Origin: Spisula solida
Taxonomy: Eukaryota > Mollusca > Bivalvia > Venerida > Mactridae
Length of the DNA: 64,000 bases
Direction: 5' to 3'
Assembly (NCBI GenBank): GCA_947247005.1
Contig: OX365955.1
Span: 15,047,322 to 15,111,321, forward strand
In this document: positions 12,301 through 24,300 of the stretch, in pieces
Layout of the letters: the number at the start of each line of letters is the position of its first letter
Numbering within the stretch: position 1 is the stretch's first letter
The notes under the pieces: model-generated
What the model saw: only the letters and a program-made list of their open reading frames with translations
The model's database searches: none
What the model was told of the DNA's origin: nothing
Program-made: the position numbers and the translations under genes

Positions 12301-15300
12301 AACTAGAGATCGCTAAAACCTTCAATAGTTCAACTAGAGACCGCTAAAACCTTCAAGAGTTCAACTAGAGACCGCTAAAACCTTCAAGAGTTCAACTAGA
12401 GACCGCTAAAACCTTCAAGAGTTCAACTACAGACCGCTAAAACCTTCAAGAGTTCAACTAGAGACCGCTAAAACCTTCAAGAGTTCAACTAGAGACCGCT
12501 AAAACCTTCAAGAGTTCAACTAGAGACCGCTAAAACCTTCAAGAGTTCAACTAGAGACCGCTCAAACCTTCAAGAGTTCAACTAGAGACCGCTAAGACCT
12601 TCAAGAGTTCAACTAGAGACCGCTAAAACCTTCAATAGTTCAACTAGAGACCGCTAAAACCTTCAAGAGTTCAACTAGAGACCGCTAAAACCTTCAATAG
12701 TTCAACTAGAGACCGCTAAAACCTTCAATAGTTCAACTAGAGACCGCTAAAACCTTCAATAGTTCAAACTATGAACGAACCAACGCTAGATCGATTTTTC
12801 TCAAATTGATTCTTGAAACTACATAAATGCGAATTTTGTTTGACTACTGGAGAAAGCAGACATGGTGAGATAATCGAACCAGCACCATACTATAGTTAGC
12901 GATAACCCAGCAATAATGTATAATTGGGTTCGTGTCAGAGTTGATGTATAGTTCGAAGGTATTGACACGATCCTAACCTTTATGCATGAATATATTGCAA
13001 GGTTCTTGCGTTGAATATATCAATTTCCGCGAGCAAATCGTGCAATATCGGTCCTTAAGATTTGTGTTTGTAGTACACTTCGAGCGTCTTAATGATACTC
13101 AACAAGGAAATAATACGGGAAGGTCGAGGGTCGTGTCAAGTTCTTTGAACCATTCTAATACCCACCCTGTAGTCCGGGATGTTTCCCTCATTCTTATGTC
13201 GTAGATATATCGGGTCCACATTAAAGGCATCCACCAACAGTCGACTGTCTTGTATCCTAGAAATGTCATAAACTATTAGAGTGGTTGCAAAATAATCACC
13301 GCAACCTCCCTGTGCTCAATGAATAAGAAACAAACAACTTTTATATCTACATAATTATACCACCGAATACAAATTAAGGGCATTTTTAAATTGAATAAAT
13401 CGATTTGTTAAAACGCAAAAAGTGACCTAAATATACACATTAACGTAAAAACAACTCGTATAGTTGTGTATTTTTATTTCCACATGACAGGACACATTAA
13501 TTGCTTTGCATGTGCCACATGATCACTGCCGTTTAGAATTGTAATGAACTGAAGATCTCGTTGCATTTTGACTATTCTGCATTTGAATGTTTTTTTCTTT
13601 TCTGGTTTAAACAAAGAAATTTCATTTTAAGACTGCACTGACTTTGTTCTATGTGTAATATACATGTATTTGTCGAATGTTTATGCACTTTGTAACGTGC
13701 ACCTTTTATAAGGAGAATTTTAATGTGGGATAAGTCTGTAAACAATGGCTGTTGCCCAATCCTATTTCGTTAGAAATAAACTAGAACATTATATATTTAA
13801 ATCAAGATCCGCATGAGACCGTAGCTAAATGAAGGTTTGGAAAAAAAACCTACATGTCCGACCCTGTATTAGAATCACAGTATACATATCATATCATAGA
13901 ATAAGCAAGTACTATTTTCATATTTTCAGAAAAAACGTTTTCTATAAATATGATTATATACATCTTTCCATGAATGCTGAAAGCATAGGCGGTCAGTACT
14001 GCCCAGTTAGGATAAGAATAAAGTGGTGCAGTGGTCGAATCCACTATCACTGTGTAAAACCGTGTAAAACCAGTCACAAAGGCTAATCAAGACATCTGTA
14101 ATTTCAATGCTAAACTAAACTACTATATTCGCTTAACCTGTTCATACTACGTATATGGTTGTAATCTTATGTGTACACAGGAAGAGAAATGGCACTGTCA
14201 CATTATCCTAACTGGACAGTACGTAGCTAATATGGTCATAAAACACTTCTCACAGCAAATTCAATTTTACCATTTGTCTACTCAGACAGAACATGCTGTG
14301 AACTGATCAGTACACTTGTCTCTATCCCATATCAGATATCTGACAAACTGATTTTTTTAATTAGTCAAATGCAAAGTTCCATGTGGTGGACAAGTGGTCC
14401 AGTGGTAAGAGCTACTGACTGCTGATCCGAAGGTTGTGGGTACGTACGATACCGCCTCTAGCCAGATTAAAACAGAAACACTTTTCACTGATTTCCACCT
14501 TACACAACATAACTAACTTACAGTCTTTCGGACAACACGTTAAGCGAGGTACCGTGTATGATGCTTTACACCAGGCACGTAAAAGAACACGGGATGCTTC
14601 TGGAACTGAGGCATATTGTGCGTAATGCACTATCCCCCCAAAACTAGAGTGAATTACCCCTTCTGGGGACCTCGCCCTTATGGATTTCCGGTGGCGAGGA
14701 TAAATAAAAGCACATAAATCAAAAGTTCCAGGTACCAGTATGTAGCTTATACATTATACTAAGGGTAATATCACCAATGCAATCGTTACATACAATTGTT
14801 TCACAAGTCCGATTCATGACAAAAACACTAATTGCCAACCCAACCCATGTCTTTAGGTTGGGAGTGGTCGAGGGACACCACAGGTAGGACAGGTAGAAAT
14901 ATGTCCTTGCACAGATGAGTGTCCGGGTAAAGTTCTAGGAATTAAGGGTAGAAATATGTCCTTGCACAGATGAGTGTCCGGGTAAAGTCCTAGGAATTAA
15001 GGGTAGAAATATGTCCTTGCACAGATGGGTGTCCGGGTGAAGTCCTAGGAATTAAGGGTAGAAATATGTCCTTGCACAGATGGTTGTCCGGGTGAAGTCC
15101 TAGGAATTAAGGGTAGAAATATGTCCTTGCACAGATGGATGTCCGGGAATTAAAGGTGCTGCCTCATAGATCGGGCTAAAAATTTTGTATATCGTGATTT
15201 TTCAACCTTACCAAGTATTGATGTAATAGAAAGCCACTGACAATTGCTTAATGAAAGATTTGGTGCAAATAAGCAATTTTAACAACTCTCGAAATCGCCC

Positions 15301-18300
15301 ACCGAGTATTTTTTTCTTGAAAAAAGCGCTAAGTTTCCTTCCAACATGCTTTGTGAATTATGTAATTCACACGTGATCGAACTGTAACATCAACAAAATA
15401 CAGCGTAAACATCAGTGAGGTATTTGGTTCGATTTTCGATTCCTTTTCATCAAATGCGAACACTTTTCAGGCAATTTAAGTAATATTCTAACACGATCTG
15501 CGGATTAATCCATTAAACATAGAGCAGACAATGCCATGTATTATTACCGCAATAAAACATGGTATCAAATTGGCTGTTACTATTTACGCCCCGTATCACG
15601 TGACCTATTTATGAATGAATGAACGTAAACTTTATAGTAAATCTTTAACGGACCCGACTCCGACCGCGTGTTGCACAAGTATCCAGTGTTACAGCTACGA
15701 CGCATCTATTTTTAGAAACTCCAATAAACTCTCGAAATTAAGATTCATAAAAACTTCTGATAATCAATTCATTTATATTTTTCATTTCATGAAATAGATA
15801 CACTGCCCTACTCGTGTTATTAAAATTGTTTCAATGTTTAAAATGTGTTATTTCCTTTAGAAAATTACGAAGGTCGTTTTCATTAACGAGGGAGGTAATT
15901 GTACCAGCTAATAAGCCACTCAAGTTCACCGTGGAATTATGTTAAATGTCAAATGGGTGAAAATGCAATGCGCGCAGTTAAATACCGGGTAAAGTCTTAG
16001 GAATAAGGGTAGAAATATATCCTTGTACAGATGGGTGTCCGGGTAAAGTCCTAGGAATTAAGAGTATGTCATTGTACAGATGGGGTTCCGGGGATAATCC
16101 TAGGATCTCAGGGGGAGTATTATTTCCGATTAAAGAATGACACGTGTAAAGGTAAAATAAGATGTGGAAGGGGGTAATTTGAACATTGGCTTACCATAGT
16201 ACAGACAGGTCGAACGAAATCAGCATCCATTTATGTGGATTCATTGAAAATGTTTGTGCGTACTAAAACAAAACGTTAAATATGATAACTCCGTTGCCAT
16301 GGCAACAGCGTGATGACTATTCCAAATAAAGAAAATATCATAATTATAGTTACACGTTTTATTTAGGATAATGGAACATGTTACTAAATGAGAAGTCGTT
16401 AATCAACAAACAAGGCAATCATTCGTGAAGAGAAACGTAATATCTTCAATTCAGTTAACAATTTCCATAGTGAAACAATCCATCGATTTAAACAACTCCG
16501 CTGAATAATTATATAAACAATCTCCATGACAGCTGCTCATTAGTGTCTCTTCTATTAGATACACAGGGGCGTGGTACTATCTAGTAATTGAATGTCACTA
16601 CATTAACACTACGTTAATCACTGATCTTATCTATATAGTACGGAATTCGATTCAAGCCATCGCCTTAAAATTGTGGCAATCTATAACGCGAGATCAAAGA
16701 ACGTACGATGAGGAAACGAACACGACAGTATGATGACGGAAATTCGAAAGTAAGATGACGAAAGTACGATGACAAAAATACCAAAGTACGACGATGTTGA
16801 AAAAGCGAAAAAAGTACAATGGCGGAAAAACGAAAGTTCGATGACAGAAACACGAAAGTACGATGACGAAAACACCTTAGTACAGTGACGAAAACACCTA
16901 AGTACGGTGACGAAAACACCTAAGTACGGTGACGAAAACACCTAAGTACGGTGACAAAAACGCGAAAAAACGTAAGAACGATGATTTACTATCGTAGTAA
17001 ATTTGCATCATCGTACTCTCGCGTTTTCGTCATAGTAGTTTCTTATTCACGTTTTTCGTCATTGTACATTGTTGTTTTTATCATTGTACTTTGGTGATCT
17101 TGCGCTAAAGATTGACACATTCAAAGACGATAAGTACCTCTACTCCTTTCATATAATGCCTGAACTCAGGACAAACAAAAGCACTTCCGGCGTACGCAGC
17201 GTCTATATGTAGCCACATGTCGTTTTCTTTGCCTAGAAATATAGATTTGTATAGGCTATGTTTTGGCGCTTACTATAATCTGGTCTGGTTGGAATATCTG
17301 AGCATGTCTGGGGTCTACATACGGGTGTGTGAAGCTGGCAGTCCATTGTCAAATGTCCATTCTAGCTGTCCATCATTGAATTAGAGATTGTTCTCTAATT
17401 CATTATTGGACAACTGTCCACTGTTCATTCTAGCTGTCCATCTAATTAAATATGCTGGACAACCGTCCACTGTTCATTCTAGCTGTCCATCTAATTTATT
17501 ATGCTGGACAACTGTCCACTGTCAATTCTAGCTGTCCATCTAATTAAATATGCAGGACAACTGTCCAAAGTAGCTGTCCATTCTGAATGTCCATCCTGGC
17601 TGTCCATTCCTATATCTGTTCAACTGTCCATCTGTATTAGTCATCGCTGTATTTATATAAAAAATATACCAACTGGCCATTGTAGCTATCCCTTCTGAAT
17701 GTCCATTCTGGCTGTCCATTCCTATAATTGTTCAACTGGTCAACTTTGGTATTTGCTTTTATATCACAAATATACCAACTGTCCAATGCAGCTGTCCATT
17801 CTGGCTGTCCATTTTGGCTGTCCATTCTGAATGTCCATTCTGGCTGTCCATTCCTTTGATTGTTCAACTGGTCATCTTTGGAATTTGCTTTTATATCACA
17901 AATATACCAACTGTCCAATGCAGCTGTCCATTCTGGCTGTCCATTCTGGCTGTCCATTCTGAATGTCCATTCTAGCTGTCCATTCTGACTGTCCATTCTG
18001 GCTGTCCATTTTGGCTGTCCATTCTGGCTGTCCATTCTGAATGACAATTCTGGCTGTCCATTTTGGCTGTCCATTCTGGCTGTCCATTTTGACTGTCCAT
18101 TCTGAATGTCCATTCTAGCTGTCCATTCTGAATGTCCATTCTGGCTGTTCATTCTGGCTGTCTATTCTGAATGTCCATTCTGGCTGTCCATTCTGGCTGT
18201 CCATTCTGAATGTCCATTCTAACTGTCCATTCTGGCTGTCCATTCTGGCTGTCCATTTTGGCTGTCCATTCTGGCTGTCCATTCTGAATGACCATTCTGG

Positions 18301-21300
18301 CTGTCCATTTTGGCTGTCCATTCTGGCTGTCCATTTTGACTGTCCATTCTGATGTCCATTCTAGCTGTCCATTCTGGCTGTCCATTCTGAATGTCCATTC
18401 TGGCTGTTCATTCTGGCTGTCCATTCTGAATGTCCATTCTGAATGTCCATTCTGGCTGTTCATCTAATTAGATATGCTGGACAACTGTCCAAAGTAGCTG
18501 TCCATTCTGGCTGTCCAAACTGGCTGTCCATTCTGAATGTCCATTCTAGCTGTCCATTCTGGCTGTCCATTCTGGCTGTCCATTCTGGCTGTCCATCTAA
18601 TTAGATATGCTGGACAACTGTCCAAAGTAGCTGTCCATTCTGGCTGTCCAAACTGGCTGTCCATTCTGAATGTCCATTCTAGCTGTCCATTCTGGCTGTC
18701 CATTCTGGCTGTCCATTCTGGCTGTCCATTCTGGCTGTCCATTCTGAATGACCATTCTGGCTGTCCATTTTGGCTGTCCATTCTGGCTGTCCATTTTGAC
18801 TGTCCATTCTGAATGTCCATTCTAGCTGTCCATTCTGGCTGTCCATTCTGAATGTCCATTCCGGCTGCCCATTCTGAATGTCCATTCTGAATGTCCATTC
18901 TGGATGTTCATTCTGGCTGTCCATTCTTGCTGTCCATTCTGGCTGTCCATTCTGGCTGTCCATTCTGGCTGTCCATTCTGGCTGTCCATTCTGGCTGTCC
19001 ATCTAATTTATTATGCTGGAAACTGTCCACTGTCAATTCTAGCTGTCCATCTAATTAAATATGCTGGACAACTGTCCAAAGTAGCTGTCCATTATGAATG
19101 TCCATCCTGGCTGTCCATTCCTATATCTGTTCAACTGTCCATCTGTATTAGTCATCGCTGTATTTATATCAAAAATATACCAACTGGCCATTGTAGCTAT
19201 CCCTTCTGAATGTCCATTCTGGCTGTCCATTCCTATAATTGTTCAACTGGTCGTCTTTGGTATTTGCTTTTATATCACAAAAAAACCAACTGTCCAATGC
19301 CGCTGTCCATTCTGGCTGTCTATTTTGGCTGTTCATTCTGAATTTCCATTCTGGCTGTCCATTCCTTTGATTGTTCAACTGGTCATCTTTGGAATTTGCT
19401 TTTATATCACAAATATACCAACTGTCCAATGCAGCTGTCCATTCTGGCTGTCCATTCTGGCTGTCCATTATGGCTGTCCATTCTGAATGTCCATTCTAGC
19501 TGTCCATTATGACTGTCCATTCTGGCTGTCCATTCTGAATGACCATTCTGGCTGTCCATTTTGGCTGTCCATTCTGGCTGTCCGTTCTGAATGTCCATTC
19601 TGGCTGTTCATTCTGGCTGTCCATTCTGAATGTCCATTCCGACTGTCCATTCTGAATGTCTATTCTGAATGTCCATTCTGAATGTCCATTCTGTCTGTCC
19701 ATTCTGTCTGTCCATTCTGAATGACCATTCTGGCTGTCCATTTTGGCTGTCCATTCTGGCTGTCCATTCTGAATGTCCATTCTGGCTGTCCATTCTGAAT
19801 GTCCATTCCGGCTGTCCATTCTGAATGTCTATTCTGAATGTCCATTCTGAATGTCCATTCTGGCTGTCCATTCCGGCTGTTCATTCTGGCTGTCCATTCT
19901 GAATGTCCATTCTGGCTGTCCATTCTGGCTGTCCACTCTGGCTGTCCATTATTGCTGTTCATTCTAAATGACCATTCTGGCTGTCCATTTTGGCTGTCCA
20001 TTCTGGCTGTCCATTCTGGCTGTCCATTCAGAATGACGGCCAGAATGGACATTCAGAATAGACAGCCAGAATGGACAGCCAGAATGGACAGCCAGAATGG
20101 ACAGCCAGAATGGACAGCCAGAATGGACAGCCAGAATGGACAGCAAGAATGGACAAAATGGACAGCTAGAATGGACATTCAGAATGGAAAGCCAGAATGG
20201 ACCGCCAGAATGGACATTCAGAATGGACAGCCAGAATGGACATTCGGAATGGACATATAAAATGAACATTCAGAATGGACATTCAGAATGGTCAGCCAGA
20301 ATGAACAGCCGGAATGGACATTCAGAATGGACAGCCAAAATGGACAGACAGAATGGACAGCCAGAATGGACAGCCAGAATGGTCATTCAGAATGGACAAT
20401 CAGAATGGACAGCCAGAATGGACATTCTGAATGGACAGCCAAAATGGACAGCCGGAATGGACAGCCAGAATATGCATTCAGAATGGACAGCCAGAATGGA
20501 CAGCCAGAATGGTCATCCAGAATCGACAGCCAGAATGGACATTCAGAATGGACATTCAGAATGGACATTCTGAATGGACAGCCAGAATGGACATTCTGAA
20601 TGGACAGCCAAAATGGACAGCCAGAATGGACATTCAGAATGGACAGCCAGAATGGACAGCCAAAATGGACAGCCAGAATGGACAGCCAGAATGGACATTC
20701 AGAATGGACAGCCATAATGGACATTCAAAATGGACATTCAGAATGGACAGCCAGAATGGACAGCAAAAATTGACAGCCAGAATGGACAGTTGCATTGGAC
20801 AGTTGGTATATTTGTGATATAAAAGCAAATACCAAAGATGACCAGTTGAACAATCATAGGAATGGACAGCCAGAATGGACATTCAGCATGGATAGCTACA
20901 ATGGACAGTTGGTATATTTTTTATATAAATACAGCGATGACTAATACAGATGGACAGTTGAACAGATATATGAATGGACAGCCAGGATGGGCATTCAGAA
21001 TGGACAGCTACTTTGGACAGTTGTCCAGCATATTTAATTAGATGGACAGCTAGAATTGACAGTGGACAGTTGTCCAGCATAATAAATTAGATGGACAGCT
21101 AGAATGAACAGTGGACGGTTGTCCAATAATGAATTAGAGAACAATCTCTAATTCTAATTCAATAATGGACAGCTAGAATGGACATTAAACAATGGACTGC
21201 CAGCTTCACACACCCTCTACATACACTAAAACACATATTAGCGTCTGCGTAGTTTCAAGATGGCTCAGATTAAACGAGAACAAAAGTTGTTTCGACCATA

Positions 21301-24300
21301 ACTTAACCACGGACAGTTTTCGCAGTCACTAAATGATCTATTGTGACTATGGTTAGCGCCAAAACCCAGCCATATTAAGCTGCATTCGTTTGATTTTTTT
21401 GTAAACACATTTGTACATGTAGTATACTCAGCCACTGGGGTATAGAACAGAGCTATTGGAATGTTAGACATACTGTTGTTTATTTCATTACGTCGTTAAG
21501 CTTATCGCAATTCAAGAACTCGCTAGACGTGTTGAGTTGAAGTGTGATGTGTATTCCTACAATAACATTGTCTTGATTCACCTACATACTCAATTTTATT
21601 TAAAACATGATTACACTTGCAACGTTGACGTTTTTTATGGGTGGCAATCGAAATCAGGTATTTATTTTTAAAAACGACAAAATCAAAAACATAACAAACA
21701 CATTTCAGGAAAAAGAGCATCTTTAATTCAAAAATCAAATTAGTCACTGAAGCAGTTACAAGACATTGCATTCGTACCATCCCTCTTACCAAAATAATCA
21801 GTAACGCAACCTTATGCTTTTAACATTGATAAAATGTCAATATAAGATCGCATGCCATACAAGGTAAGTATGTATGTGTCCAGAAAATAATAATTTGTAA
21901 TGTATAACTAGCGATAATAAAATTGGTTATCTGATTTCTAAATAATTAGTAAATTATTCTGTAGCTGTGATATCATTTTGGCTGAAGAAAGACAACTGCG
22001 TTACACTTTAACGTTCGGCTAAAATCTGATTACCTCCCTTACTACCACATACTTCATCCCTGGACCCATGGAGGCAGCTTTTCTTATTGAGACGGATAAA
22101 GAGCAAACTTCTTGAAAGATGAAGTATATTAACTATGCAACTTACATATAGGACCAAGCTCATCTAGATTATCGAAGGCACATGACCCAGTCGTTCCAAG
22201 CGAGGCACATAACTATCAAACAATAAGAATATGTCATGGTTTGTAAACATTTGTGATTCTTGTTGCATATGTGTATGTCACAACTTCAACGGATCTCGAC
22301 GTCAGAACAATCCGATTACCGAGCTGCTCTGTGCTGATATTTATTACGCATCTTAGTGGACAAGTTAAAATTTTTGACTTAGGTAAAACAAATTCCGATG
22401 TGCTTATTTTCCACATATTGAAGACCATGTTTTCTCAATAGTTATAGTATCTCTCTAAACAATGCATAAACACTATGTAAGAAATTAATATTCTTAATTG
22501 TATGACATGTATTTAGCAGACACACATTAAAAAAAAAAAGTCTTAGTTTTCTAATGTTTTATAAATACCGATCCTGATATCATGGTCACGAGCAGTTTGG
22601 ATAGTTTCATGACGTAAACTATTCCGACAAGAAACCAATACTATGTACATAATCTCCAAAATGGCCATTTGGCAATAAATTAATGAATCGAAATGTATGA
22701 AGATAAGGTCGGTGCGTACAAAAGCGTATGAAGATGAGGTCGGTGCGTACAAAAGCGTATGAAGATGAGGTCGGTGCGTACAAATGCGTATGAAGATAAG
22801 GTCGGTGCGTACAAATGCGTATGAAGGTGAGGTCGGTGCGTACAAGAGCGTATGGAGATGAGGTCGGTGCGTACAAATGCGTATGAAGATGAGGTCGGTG
22901 CGTACAAATGCGTATGAAGATGAGGTCGGTGCGTACAAATGCGTATGAAGGTGAGGTCGGTGCGTACAAGAGCGTATGGAGATGAGGTCGGTGCGTACAA
23001 ATGCGTATGAAGATGAGGTCGGTGCGTACAAATGCGTATGATGATGAAGTCGGTGCGTACAAAAGCGTATGAAGATGAGGTCGGTGCGTACAAATGCGTA
23101 TGAAGATGAGGTCGGTGCGTACACATGCGTATGAAGATGAGGTCGGTGCGTACAAATGCGTATGGAGATGAGGTCGGTGCGTACAAATGCGTATGAAGGT
23201 GAGGTCGGTGCGTACAAGAGCGTATGGAGATGAGGTCGGTGCGAACAAATGCGTATGAAGATGAAGTCGGTGCGGACAAAAGCGTATGAAGATGAGGTCG
23301 GTGCGAACAAAAGCGTATGAAGATCAGGTCGGTGCGTACAAAAGCGTATCAATACAGTACATGGTTAATCGAAATTTTACGAATATTAAAACGAACAGCT
23401 TAATGTACACTAAACAAAACCAAACAACAATCTTACGAAGAACGGGATTTTTCCAGCCGCCTTGTCTTTTTCTACAGCTTCCCTGAGTGTTTCTGCTTGA
23501 AGACTAAACTTCTCATCTGTAGGTAGTTTCACCATAGAAACGGAACCTAGTAATCCTGATCGATGAACTGAAGAATTGCCCTGAATATGCGATCAATACT
23601 CCTTAGAATAATAAGGTTCTAACTACAAAATTGAATCTGAGAAAAAAACTTTTAAAAAAGCAAACGCTGTCGGAAAACTTCTATTTTCTTTGCGACGAAA
23701 AACTGTCTCTTCATATTTTCAAAATAGGTTTATTGAAAGCGCATTGTATTGCAGATATGTTCTGATGTATAGGTCCTGTAAGGTACATGTAGTAAGTCAT
23801 TGTGTTCGTTCTTGCCATATGTATATATTATTTTGTAAATCTGCCATATTTATATGTTATTTGTAAATGACCTAAGGTAATAATGTTCTTACCTTTTATG
23901 CCATTACACTTTGAACTGGTAAATCATTAAGAAAACCAGGTAAAAGTCCTTAATTTGAATAATATCATTCTTGTTTTACAACTAAATCATATCAGTTGTG
24001 ATGTTACTTGTAAATCCCTCACTACACACATATCGAACCTTGCAAAAATGACCTTACCTGATCGGAACAGTATCCAACAAGTTTAGACAAGATGGTCACT
24101 TCATCAAGCTCTGAGTATTGTTGTTTTAGTTTAGTCACCATTTTAGTTCTGGCAGCCATCAGACACAACAGAACTGATTCGCTTGCAGTTGTCTGTAAAT
24201 AATTGAGAATAAATCATAACTTACATCGGGTATAGCATAAGTATTATCTAATTTGGATAACAGTTTCTGTTGAACCATAAACAGAGCGGGCAAACATTAT

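Noticed and set aside
12296..12769. CRISPR-like array of 31-bp repeats
   Set aside because: Repeats are directly adjacent with no unique spacers, and the sequence is eukaryotic intron DNA.
14412..14630. Overlapping open frames on both strands
   Set aside because: They lie inside the SINE at 14381-14715, which recurs inverted at 44865-45198 without the frames kept.
17637..20882. Many long open frames ([17 protein letters not shown] and [17 protein letters not shown] proteins)
   Set aside because: They are translations of the 13-bp satellite of the foldback element in all frames; overlapping frames on both strands are equally long.
22543..23352. 269-codon minus-strand open frame ([13 protein letters not shown] repeats)
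   Set aside because: It is the 31-bp minisatellite read in frame; the other two frames are open as well.
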